Positions 1-11,770 of a stretch of 64,000 nt of DNA are shown piece by piece. The stretch's first letter is position 1, and every line of letters starts with the position of its first letter. This DNA is from Climacium dendroides (taxonomy: Eukaryota; Streptophyta; Bryopsida; Hypnales; Climaciaceae). The notes under the pieces are model-generated. The model was not told the DNA's origin. It was given only the letters and a program-made list of their open reading frames with translations, and did no database searches. Location: positions 5,270,001 to 5,334,000 of the forward strand of contig OX467092.1 of assembly GCA_950106755.1 (NCBI GenBank), in the 5' to 3' direction. A program made the translations under genes and the position numbers.

Positions 1-2296
1 TTCAAGAGTGGATGATTTTCATCCGATTTTTTGTGTGCAACTTTATTGACACTAAATCAAGGTATTTTAGTTGTTTTTTGATTTTATATGGGGTCGTTTA
101 TCAAAAAAGTGGTACAATATCTAGTGTATTTCAATACTTTGAGCTTTCCCCTTTTAAAACTTGATTTTGACATTCAAAACAGTTTCTTTTGCTTTTGAGA
201 AGTCATTCCATATTTAATAACCCTAGCATTAATCCCAATCTCAAGTTTATGAACCCAAAGTTTATGGCATTCCAAAGAAAGGAATTCAACCGTAAACTTG
301 ACAATGATTACATGTTGCTTGAAGTAGGCAGCTTCTCTCCTTAGAGACACCATGTAGAGTGTCAAGGAAGGGAATAAGGTAGGGTGTACTAATTCTCTTT
401 GTGCTCTATAAACTATCCCTATAATTAGACCATTAAGTGTTCATCTGACATGTTTAAATAGTACATGTAACAGTGCATGAACAAGTGATGCAAAATTGCA
501 TTGAACATTTTTGAAGTTAAAGATGGTTAAATCTAGAACCATTCTAGAAAAATTTATAAATGCAGTAGTACCAATAATGAGGCTATTATGATTTTCTCAT
601 TTTAAATATAGAAGTTGTCAAGACCTATTAAACAAATACCTCAGTTTGAATCTTTTGTGAGTTACATAACGTGGGTACATCAATATTAGCATGTGTGCCA
701 AATTTTGTTTCCTCCTAGGTTCATTCACATACCAAAAGGGTTACTTATAATTAAATGAAATATATATGGTAGTTCTAATTGTGCCATTAACCCTTGAATG
801 TTGGGATTCATTGGAGGAGTTGGAAGAGGCCCCAAAGGTGCTAATATTTGCAAGGACAATGGTGAAAAATTGTGCTTCTAGATGCAAGAAGTAACCGTGA
901 GATCTATTAGTGTACTATTCAAATACTCTAAAGATGCAAGAAAATTCAAGAAACTTGTAGTTGGTGTAAAGATCATGACATTTGACCATTGAGAACTGGG
1001 CGTTGACCTACATGGGTAGGTGGTAACTTTTGAAGAAACCTTGTCACTGCAATTGTACAAATGGTTGAAAAATTTCTAGAAAAATTGCAAAGGACGGAGC
1101 TTGGTGAGAGGATTGAGAGCACGGATTTGTGTAAAAGGTTTGCCATATTTGAGTTTAAAGTTGGAGCTTGCAATACCAATCCCTTGTACAAGAGGGAAAC
1201 AAACATTGTTTTTATGACTCTAAATTGCATTCTAATTTGATTGCTTGGGAAGGGAATATTTGAGAAGATTGTTAGAATGCGTATACTAACTAAGGTGATG
1301 ATAGAGTCATGGATACTATAAAAATCCACAACACATGATGATGTCATAGAACATGCTTGCATTAGGTAGTATTGTAGACTTAGACATCAGACTTCGTACA
1401 CTCCAACATCAATAACGACAACATGCATTCCCTTCTTTATGCAACCTACAAAAATCCTCTTGCAGAATGAATCTTAGGAAACAAACATGCAGCAACCCAA
1501 TAATTTCTTTACAAACATGCAGAAGAGTTTTCAAATATTAGCATGGTAAAAATGACATAGTTTTTGTGATGCCTACACCCAAACATATTTACAGGAGCTT
1601 GACGGACAAAGAGCTAATATGTGAAATTTGTTGTTATCTCACTACATAATTTTATTCAACTTCTTTGCACTGCCTCATATATGAAGGTTAGCTACAAATA
1701 TGGATTTTAGGTGTTGTTCCTTGCTCTGCAATGGTGGTCTATACTTCATCCATTGCTATTTTTTGTAGAAGTGACTACACCACACAAAGTACAACAACTA
1801 CAGATGTTTAGCATCCACTACATAAGACAATGCAAAAGCTTTGAAAGTGCAGAGTTTGCCAAGGAAAATTTTTAAAATCCTCTAACTATGGAGCATGTAC
1901 AACAAGGCTTTTCAACATGCTTGACATCACTAGTAAATACAAGGATTTAGTTTACATTGGAAGAACTTCAAATTGGAGCTTACTATAGACAAAGAAGCTC
2001 TTTTAAGAATACATGTATATATGATGAGGTTAGTGGCTTCATCTGCCATGAATTTTGAAGAGGAATATTTACTTGTTCTCTACATACAAAGATTTAGAAC
2101 TACTGAAATGATTTACATTACTAACATGGATACACTTATACTCTACTACAAAGAATAACATGAGAACTTTGAATTTACATGAATTCAACCTCCCGTAACT
2201 GCCATGAAGATGGTTACACTCAAGAACTAGCAAGTCTCTTCATGGTAATTGAATAGTCCAAATAGTTGATGATTCTTCATGATTTCCTTACCAATA
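1..2296. other. AT-rich intergenic DNA, nothing recognised
   Basis: This stretch is AT-rich on both strands. Its open frames are short (at most about 130 codons), have no recognisable motif and show no codon bias. I see no gene or defined repeat in it. Confidence 0.5.
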
Positions 2297-2970
2297 GCAC
2301 CGCAAAACACAAATCCTGCCATGTATGCCTCTTCCGCTCACAATAAAACACACCACACAATGCCAACAACTGGTAAAGGGTAGTAACAATGGGTGAAGCA
2401 GTCGTCCATATGCAAATAGATGCCTCTACATTGAACACAATGAAGATTTGTGTAGGTTTTTCCCAAACAGTATCAACACTTTCTTCGTTTTTTTGTCCTG
2501 ACCAAAGTATAGACTGTCGATTCCACCATGCAGAATTATGAAATGCAGCCCCTCTTCAATGTCTAAAGCTTACACAAACATTCTGCCATGAACAATTAAA
2601 AATAAGACCAGGGAATCGGTTTCTTTATAAGATGTTCATATATTACCTTATACAAAATGTAATAGTTGACAATGGTTGTATCCAAAAGGAAGAAGAACAA
2701 TCTATGCCACCACTTGTGGCTCTTCACTTTTGACAAATAAGCTCCTCTCATTTGGTTAGCTACATCAACCCCCTCATGAAATCTATATACCCTTTGTGTA
2801 CATGGGACGTTACTATTTTTTTCTCTTCACCTTTCATCCTCTGAGGTACTTTTGGCCACTCTCCACTTATTTGTAGCACGAGAAGGAAGAATGAAGATAG
2901 AAGGAGCACATGCTTCCTATTCACACACACCACATACAAAATCTGTCGACTCTTCCTTTGCAAACATGTG
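2297..2970 (-). mobile_element. piggyBac-like transposase relic (C-terminal part)
   Basis: On the minus strand near 2650-2775 conceptual translation gives GVDVANQMRGAYLSK followed by VKSHKWWHRLFF. One frame shift later comes LDTTIVNYYILYK. This order of G-V-D, Q-(M/L)-R, K-(S)-(H/R)-(K/R)-W-W and V-N-(Y/A)-Y-I-L-Y-K is the conserved core around the last catalytic Asp of piggyBac-type (DDE_Tnp_1_7) transposases. Further downstream, at about 2297-2367, a fragment reading CGVFYCERKRHTW resembles the Cys-rich C-terminal finger of the same family. The pieces lie in different frames with stops between them, so this is a dead copy. I could not find the N-terminal half or terminal repeats. The family call rests on remembered motifs, not on a search. 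Confidence 0.55.
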
Positions 2971-3506
2971 TTTGAAAATTGATGCTATCTTGACTTTTCT
3001 ACACCCTCCTTGTGAGGATTGCATGCTCTTGTCAATGCATTGTTTATAACTTGCCTAGATATTGTTTATGAATAATGAACTCCTTACTCTTTGCCCATAC
3101 AATGCTCATTGACCATAACTTGCAAACTAAAAATCATCATTTCTAGATTCCTTGCAGCTTGGGCACATCTAAATTTTCTCTAAGCTTAACATATTTCAAT
3201 ACATGGATTTTTCTCTTCCTATTCATGTTAATAACAAGACCGCATTCTTCAGCAATAACTACAGAATTGAACTCTGCACTCTCCCCCCAAAGGATGAATA
3301 ATAACTCTTCTTTCTCTATCCACTGCGTGCCATGAACTTCGTTCATTGTCCACTTTTTGGATGTCAAAGCGCATCAAGGTTAAAGTATGGGTGCATCACT
3401 GTTATTAATATTTTCTATGAATGTAAATAGCATCCTAGAAGAGTTGCCTTCACAAAATCATAAGTAATTCAGCATGCTTTAGAAAATTATGGAAAATTGC
3501 AACTTC

Positions 3507-4378
3507 ACCCCTAAAGACCCAAGGCCATTTTTGTTGTGTTTGCTCAAGGAAACAAAACAAAAATTTAGAATCTAACCATAGGAACTTCTACTTTACTTGT
3601 TTGAGATTATGTGATGAAAATTTCATGAAGTTTAACCATATAGATTGAGAGATATTAGAATTCAAAGTTTATTTATTTATTTTGAACACTACCCTACAAT
3701 TTTAGATGACTTTGACCGCCATTTGTGAAAAAAAATTGTACTATGGACTTTGAATTCAGAAAATTTTGTATTGAAGAATTGAATAGAAATCTAGGAAAAA
3801 ATATTCAAGAAACATACACTTGATTTTCTTTTTCTTTAAAAAATTGTTAAGTAGAAGTAGGTCCAAGATTGAAAGAAAAATTAAATTGTTAATAGCTCTA
3901 AGATGGGATTGAAACACAATAATTCCAACGGTGAGATTGCTCTAGCAAGCAAAATTATCCTTTTCAAATTTTACTTTTTTAAATTGTAAAAATTGCATTA
4001 AAAAATGAATCCTGTAAGTTATTTTTTCAAGAAGATGCTAAGATTGTCTAAAAAACAAGATTGTTCATAATTATTACATCACTAATTCAAATGGAATGAA
4101 TCAAAGCTTCACATATAGACAAAAATATGATCTATAAGAAGAAAAAAACATTTGATTTAATTTCAAGTTTTTGTGGAATTGTTTTGCCCAACTACTTAAA
4201 AATTATGTTTAGGATGACCTAACTTTTGCTCTCGGTCACCAATTGAAATAAAAATTACATTCCCACAAAGCCAATAAGTTTATCTATCTTATGAAAAAGT
4301 TTTAAAAAGTTTTATTAAAAAATGAGTTCGTAGGAACTTGTCCAAAATCCATTTTGTCCCTTGGGCCTTTAGGGGTTA
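3507..4378. repeat. Copy 1 of a ~0.86-kb dispersed repeat with inverted ends
   Basis: The left end reads ACCCCTAAAGACCCAAGG and the right end GGGCCTTTAGGGGTTAA, which are inverted relative to each other. The body matches a second copy at 13807-14662 in the same orientation, for example AAATTGTTAAGTAGAAGTAG and GGTGAGATTG(C/T)TCTAGCAAGC in both. There is no coding capacity. A non-autonomous DNA transposon is the simplest reading. I did not identify a target-site duplication. Confidence 0.6.
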
Positions 4379-7300
4379 ACACACTTCTTCTCTTTGTACT
4401 TTATGAAGTTCTATTAAATTGCTCATACTACAGTGCTAAACTCTGAAAGAAAAAATGCTCTTATACAAGTAGCTTCTGTACTTCCTACCCTCCAATGCAG
4501 TCCCGTATAAGTAGACCATTAGGGTTTGGGGAGGTGCATGTGGGGAAATTAGTCTTCTACTATTCATTTCGATCTTTTAGGTGCTTTGTCTTTGTTGACT
4601 CTACAAACTCTATACTACAACTCAATACCAATTTCTTGAGGTTCTTGGTAGAACCCTATTTAGTGGCGATTTGGATTGGAATGGCTTCCTATAGAGAACA
4701 ACGGCATAATTTACTATTGCCATTACTATTTAATTAGGTTAGAGGAGAGGTTCGTGAATCTAGGTTTGAATAATGGCAAAGTTATCAAACCTTAAGTTTG
4801 AGATTATCAACCACACGCTCAGTGCACAAACTCAAATGTAGATGATTTACTAAACTATAGATCTATTGATGGTGTTTTTTTGTGATAATTTTCAAGACAT
4901 CAACTTGTAGTGGCAACACCATGCAACTCCTATTCTTACATCATTCCAATAAAAAACACAAAAGCTGTAAGATTGTCCCTAGAAAGAACAAAATTGATTT
5001 AGGTAGGTTGTTTAGTCTCAAATTGTGCTACATTTTTATGAAACTTTTATCAAATGTGGAGTTTTCTAAGAGCTTCAAGCACATATAATTTTTCAATGTA
5101 AAATGGACATTTGGTTCACAAGTTATGTAGTTTTTTGTGAAAATAAGAGAGAGGAGGCAACCTAGGCAAATTTATCTATATTGACTTTCCTAAGACAAGG
5201 TTTAGTTTAGATGTTGAAGCAAGGTAAGGGCATTGGGTTTGCAAAGGGTTGGAGTAGGGTTGATAGGGTTGGATGATGAGGGAGGGGTGAACTTTGGTTT
5301 GGATGATGGATTGGATGACAAGGAGGGACTATGTTGCTAACAATCTACTTATAGGTAGCATCATTTGTGCGGAGTGTTGTGCCATAGTAGTGCATGCTAT
5401 ACAAATCTCTTGGTCTAAATTCCGACTATAATTCCTCCACGACTTCTTACTTTGGCACCATTATTTGTGTAATCACCTCAATTTTAGTAAAATTTATATA
5501 GTTTTGCATTAGTGCTTCATCCACCTAGCTACTGCATTATGGAAGAAGTAATTGCAATTAGACACTCTAAGCTTCCTATTTTTGAAATTGCTCACTTACA
5601 TAAAAACAAGCAAGCCAAAAAATCAATTGACACTTGGTTGTACACTTGAAGAGAAGGTTCTTATTAGAGTCAATGAGCTTTGAGTGCTTCAAATTTGTCA
5701 ACATAGAAGAAGAGCAATGCCATGAAAGGGAAGAAGATGATCTAAACATGAGGTAAAACATGAATTGTCCTTCTCTAATTTCTCTCAAATTCCGACTTTG
5801 CTACTTTTTTTCGAATGTGTCTTTACATTTCTCTAGTGTAGTTTGTTTGGGATGGATTGCAAGTATGTCACAACTTGTTGCTTAAGCTCAAAGGTTGATT
5901 AGCATGGTACATGAATCCTATAAATTTTAAACTAGATGCTAGAATTGTCTATGGCTTGGAGAGTTGTCTATGTCTTGGAGCTCACATTGTGCTATAAATC
6001 CACATGGAAATTAGAGATTTTTGAATTTTTGAATTTTTTGGACTTGTGTGCAATAATTAAACAATTTATTGTCAAATCTTGGGACATAGTCTCATTGTAC
6101 AATTTTTTAGGATGTGTTCCATGTCTTGGATTGACTTGAAAATTGGTGAACATATGCCTAGCATGATATTGATTGTGGAAAAAAAAATTATATTTGAATT
6201 CCATGGTATAAAAATTGACCACAAGAGGTAGTCAAAGCCATCTGCAATTTTCAAGTAAGCACCCTCCTTCAAATTTCTTACTTTGAATGCAATTATCTTT
6301 CAATCCATATGGTCAAACTTTATGAAATTTGTACCTCATTCTCTCATATAAATATAGTATAAGGTCCTACAATTAGATTTTGAAAAATTCGTCTTGTACA
6401 TTTTTTCAATCAATAAAGTAGAAATGGCATTTCTTCAATATTTTTTGAGGTAGAAAGTCCTAGAAAGTGCCTTGAGACTTTGAGGGTTTGAGTGTTAAGA
6501 TGAATTTTAAAAAAACAAATATATTTTTTTCATATATTATGAACCCAATTTTCAACATTTTGGCTAAATTGCACAATTTTAGGACACATGTATTTTTCTC
6601 TAAAAATGGCAAAAGGGGTGAACTTCAACCCTGAGTAGGGCTAGGGAAGTCTACTTTTTGAAGTTTAGGCACATTGAATTGCACTTGGGGGGGATTCAAT
6701 CTAAAATTTTGAAAGGATGTACTTGAATAAGGTAACAAAATGATTCTATAGTTGAATTTGTTAAAGAACAAATCTAGACGAAGATTTTAGCCTTACTTTG
6801 GGTACAAATATTTCAAAACAATATTGGCCTCAAAACATTGTAGTATTGGGCCTCAAAAAGCTGCAACATTGTAGGGGCTAAAGCAATAAAAAATATCAAT
6901 AAAGAGTTCACCCTCAAAAAGTTAAGGAAATTTGATACAATTTTTGCACCAATGAACTAGAAGAATTTGATAGGCTTTGCACCAATGGACACAAAAATTT
7001 TGAAAGGTATATCCCGCGTTTCATATTTCTTTAGTCATTTAGTACTCGCTAAATGATTGTTGCTTGACCTTCCTAAATGGTTTCTATACATTCGGCATTC
7101 AAAATTTCTCAGACATCGACATTTGGTCTTATCTTGTTCTACGTTACTTCTAAATTATAAGAATTTGTAAGTGCTTTTGTACATACTATTCAGTGGTGTT
7201 GTGTACAAATGTATTGTGGATTAAGATTTTAGGAAAGGATGCTTTTCCTAATTTTCAGAGTTTAGTGCTTACAAAGTTTTCTTTTTTCTTTTTTCTTTTT

Positions 7301-7410
7301 TTTTAAGGTAGTTCCAGCACTTCACAATTTGTAAAATACTCTCAAACACCCATCAATGAATCTTTCAAATTACAAGTACACACATACAAAGTAGATCAAA
7401 GACACAGAAT
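4379..7410. other. AT-rich intergenic DNA, nothing recognised
   Basis: Short open frames occur here (for example 4495-4737 and 5936-6272), but none carries a known motif and they overlap on opposite strands. I see no RNA gene or clear mobile-element end. Confidence 0.45.
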
Positions 7411-7710
7411 TGGAAAGAGGGTCATACTTGTAAGCGAGATAATGTAAAGATGCAAGTTGTCTCGAGTCAAATCAGCAATAATCAGCAATAAAAAATTAAA
7501 TCACAGAAGTCGCAGTCTAGAAATTGAGACAGTTACACAAACTTCGATTCTTCGCAGTCACAACATTTGGAAAGAGGGTCATACTTGTATGCAAGAAAAT
7601 ATGAAGTTGTCTCGAGTCAAATTAGCAAAAAAACAAATCACAGAAGTCACAGCCTAGGTTTTGACACAGTTACACAAGTTTCTAATCGTCGCTGTCACAA
7701 AAATCATCTA
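7411..7710. repeat. Two-copy tandem duplication, period about 157 bp
   Basis: The string TGGAAAGAGGGTCATACTTG occurs at 7411 and again at 7568. Both units continue with the same elements: GTTGTCTCGAGTCAAAT, AAATCACAGAAGTC and ACAGTTACACAA. The second copy is diverged and slightly shorter. The array lies just beyond the stop codon of the DUF3172 gene, so it probably falls in that gene's 3' UTR or downstream flank. Confidence 0.75.
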
Positions 7711-7789
7711 CTCCCTCGCCATGGTACAGTCCATACTATGAATTTCTGTACAAATCTCGACTTAAAAGATAGAAGTACAAGTCGGTGTT

Positions 7790-10758
7790 TCACTCCGCAA
7801 TGTCCTTTGGTTGGAATCCATCACCAAGAGTGGCCTTGGAAGGATCCTTCAGGAACTGGTTTTCAGCAGTCTCACTATGGTACACGCACGAAATCTCCGG
7901 GGCTTGACGAAGGTCACCTACGAATCCAAACGTGTTCATGTTTCGTTTGCAATCACGAACTTCGTCCGAGGTTATCAAGCCCCTTGCTTCCAGTACACTC
8001 CAGTTGCTTTGCCGCAAGACGCATCCCGGCTTCACCTCCGTCTGGGATACGTAGACATTGAACCTGCCAATGACAAATTCAGGAAAAATAAGTTCTTGTA
8101 CTACACCTTAACCTTGAAATGCTGCGGAGGAACAAAAAGAGTGTACTACCTTAGTAATAGGCGGAATATACATCACGAGTGTCTCTTTATAATTTGTTGT
8201 AATGTGTATCATTTCATTTGTAACAAATATATAATGTAACAAGGATTGAATCTTTCATGACTTTATGATAACCCATTTTGTTTTAAACTAGGGAACGCAT
8301 ACTTGTGGCTTTCAACTTTTTCAAGTGGTATCCATAATTAGAATAGAAAATTTGTTTGGGTGAATCTCAACCCCATTGTTGAGATTACTCCATGTAGTAT
8401 TTAGATGTTGGTATCCAAATAATGCAAATTCAAGAGTTTTGGAATGAATGTAGTTCAAAATGATTGAAGTTTGAAGTACTAGGGTCTCAATGAGTATAAC
8501 CTTGAACCATGAGTTGATTGCATCTACAATATCTCATAGAAATGTATTTGATAGAACCCAATACATCTCATTTCTTACAAGTCACATGTTCGAGTGACAC
8601 TTAGCATTGTACACCACACCACAGGAAAGGGAACTCCACACCAATGGGTTCACTACCTTAACTTAAAAAATACTTCTAATTCTAGAAGGGAAAGTTGCTT
8701 ACTAGAATTAGTTAGGTCCACAATGATTTCACTATTAGGTGGAATTACTTGGACGATCTCACATAAGAAAGATAATAATGACCGAGAGATTTAATGCCGC
8801 AGAGGAAAAAGTGTACTCACGGATTGAATGAGATGAACAGACGTTGGTCAAGAACCATAGCGCTCATTCCATTGGCAATGCAAACATCTGGATTTGGAGT
8901 TTGACGATCTATCACTTCACGAGAAGCCACATTATTGGGCTCCACGTTGAGGACTGTATCAACAGTGATGCCCGCCCCCATCCCTAAAACAAATATTCCT
9001 GCACAGAAGGTCAACAACTTCGAGCAATAAGAACTATAGATAACAAAGATGGAATTGAGAATCAGTACTTGTAATGAATCCCTAAATGCCAGAACTTGTT
9101 CCCAATATTTTGCAAAGCGTTCGGAATTTTGGACAGGATACATAAAAAGAGTCCCTACATGTCAGTAGTGCCTGGATCTTCCAGGCACCAAGAACTAAAA
9201 AAAAGAGACGACATTGCAATAACAAGTCTCTTTCACGTCACTGGAGCCCAGTCAAATCAGTCAAATTGTGAGAGTCCACAATCAGGAATATTTAAGTACC
9301 TGCAAGAATGTACCGGTTGATTCCTCTCCATATATCAAGCCAAGGTTGCTGCCTGTCATCCTCCTCATAATCATCCTCATAATCCTCATCTCTGGCTGAA
9401 AAATCATCACGTGATGGAGGGAAACCAACATCCACTTCCATATTCGGATCCCTGGGAAACAAGCACCCCAACGTTCCTTCAAATCTCAGCATATTAGGCT
9501 CAAAACCTCTCCAACACCCATATTTCAAATGGACTCTCCTGTGGAGTGGATATACCAGACAACAAAAGGAAATACATAAAAAGCATGCATTAAGTCCCGT
9601 CGCAGGTATTTCGAAATCCTCCTTCCAAGAATTTTCGTAAAAAAACACCTTGCATGCCAATTTCAGAATTTTTGGCGTAGAATTCATGAAGCCGCAATTG
9701 AATTAAGAACAACTCGAACACGCGAATGCCCTCCACATTTGAAGCGAATGAGCGGTCGTCGTTAGTCAGGGCACTAATTAAGGTAGTCCTAGTCCCTTAA
9801 GACTTGCTAACAGACAATGCATCTGGCTACAAACGTCTCATTTTCCAAGCTCCTTCAAGCAGATTAAAGAGTTGCAATACTGACCTTCGTCGTGAGGTGT
9901 CTCTCAATAACGGCAGCTCTTCTTCCAAGTCTAGGTTCCTGGAGCTAGGAGGGCTTCGTGGAGGATAATTTCGTGATTTCGAACGAAATCTCCGCCTCTC
10001 CTCATCTGTTTGGCGTGCCCGGATTCCAGCACCTCCGACAGGTCTTGTCAATCGCACCACGGATAACATCCTGCACACTTCCAATTCCAGAGATGAGTGC
10101 AATCCCATGCTAAAATTTCACCGAATCACAACACACTCGTAGAGAACAGAAACAGAGGATTAAGGTAACACGTGTACGTACATGCATTCTTGTCATTGAT
10201 CCAAATAAATGATCATAATCCGCAGTTGCACAATAAATATAAGCATTTCAACATTATAAGCGCTTGATCTCGAACCATCATCAGCACTTGCTTCCCTCTG
10301 TGATTACCAAGGACTTGTGATTTAAAATTTCCAATTCAATTTACCATATCGTGAAAAATGTAATTTAGATGGAGCCAAATTTACATTACGAGCATCGGTA
10401 AAGATCGGTCCCAATTTTGTAAGAAACAATTGGACAAAAGAAAGTTTTCATATTCCTAAACTACATGAGGTTCAATTTGAGCTTCTTGACTCTCTACGGA
10501 TCAATCAACCCTAAGTAGCAAAAATTCAACAATCTCCGAACTTGCACAGGCGTCAGCCAATTTCTTACAGGAATAGATAACCGGACGCCATGTAAGAGAA
10601 CGAATCGCATACCCATTGTCAACCAGAAAACGACGCGAATTGAGCGACGCAGCAGACTCCAGGCGCAACCATCCCCTCGATCGCCAACTCGAAAAACAGA
10701 GTCCACAGCGCAAGTTTGAAACGGGCAGTCGACAGAGAGGACCAGAACTCCCACTCAT
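7790..10758 (-). CDS. DUF3172-family protein, predicted chloroplast membrane protein
   Basis: Five coding exons, all GT-AG with consistent phases: 10758-10613, 10070-9885, 9451-9300, 8998-8821 and 8063-7790. They encode 311 aa. The C-terminal half carries the family's signature: a hydrophobic helix (IFVLGMGAGI, about residues 155-178), then NNVASREVIDRQTPNPDVC, SAMVLDQRLFISFNPFNVYV, a PGCVLR box, NWSVLEARGLI, and a CKRNMNTFGFVGDL segment ending near SCVYHSE. Cyanobacterial DUF3172 proteins have the same order (knowledge of the family). Residues 1-60, beginning MSGSSGPLCRLPVSNLRC, are Ser/Arg-rich and acid-poor like a transit peptide. A plastid-specific stretch between them is strongly acidic (DEDYEDDYEEDD). 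The start chosen is the first ATG of exon 1; the donor GTATGC there is the weakest junction. The biochemical function of the family is unknown to me. Confidence 0.9.
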
Positions 10759-11461
10759 CGCAATCCGCTGCAATTGTGAATGCGAAATTTGTCTCTCCGT
10801 GCAATTGCAAACTGCTCCCCCAAAGCTTGAATTCAGGTTGTTTTCTTCGCTCAGTTACATCATAATGCGAAATCCTTCAGGAATTGAAGCTCTGGAAGAA
10901 AATTGCAACGCGAATATTACAGAATCATCGGGTCGATTCATCTCGATCGGGACGGAAATCGCATTGCTTATGGTCAAACCCTAGAAGCCGGTGTGTGGTT
11001 TGGGGCGAAAGGAAAAGTGAGTGGACCTGGGAAAGGAAGCTGCTCAGTCACTGAAGAATAATGTAAAGAACTCAGTTTTCATATTGTTTCCTTCAACAAT
11101 CTCACCATTGTGATTGACATGTTTCAATTCCATTTTTAATCTACAAATTTTCCATTCAAATATCACCATATTTTAACTTCACAATTTTTTAAAGGATGAA
11201 ATGAAAGTGTGTTTTTCCTAACTCAACTTAAACTTTAGAGATTTTACTGCAAGTTCTCTAATTTAAAAATTTAAGTTAGGATCAATTCAAAGTTTGGAAC
11301 CCTTGCTTAGGAAGGTCCTTCCAAAAAATTACTCTTCGCTTTGAATATTATTATTTACCAATCTAGGTGGTCAAAGTTTCTAAGATTTTTTATTTATTTT
11401 TTGATAAAATAGACATTTACAAAAACAATCCATTTTCTTCGTTCTTAGCTCTTTGCATTAG
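10759..11461. promoter_or_regulatory. Upstream region of the DUF3172 gene
   Basis: Divergent from the gene start, GC content stays raised up to about 11040 and then drops to AT-rich background. The first 250-300 bp therefore probably hold the 5' UTR and core promoter of the minus-strand gene. I could not pick a TATA box with confidence. The plus-strand open frame 10616-10984 is antisense to exon 1 and the leader and has no family features. Confidence 0.35.
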
Positions 11462-11770
11462 CACTAGAAGAAAATTGCATTTTACTTGTCAGAAATTGTG
11501 TTTTACTTGTCAAACCTGTGTTGTACTTGACAGAAACTATGTTTTATTCAACAAAAAAGTATGGAATCGGTTTTGTTGAGTTCTTCCTTAGTAACGCAAA
11601 ATTCTACATTCCAATGTTTCAACAGAGATTTTTGACAAGTAAAACACAGAATTTTGTGTTGGAATGCAAAATTTTGCATTGCAAAGGGAGAACTCAACAA
11701 AATTGATTCCATACTTTTCTGTTGAGTAAAACGCAGTTTTTGTCAAGTACAAAGCAGTTTTCTTCTAGTG
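11462..11770. mobile_element. CACTA-type MITE (309 bp), TSD TAG
   Basis: The element begins CACTAGAAGAAAATTGCA and ends with the near-inverse CAGTTTTCTTCTAGTG. Directly outside both ends is TAG, a 3-bp target duplication as made by CACTA (En/Spm) transposons. Inside are imperfect inverted arms with repeated TTACTTGTCA/TTGTCAAGTA motifs, including a pair around TATGGAATC...GATTCCATA. It has no coding capacity, so it would move only with a partner transposase. Confidence 0.85.
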
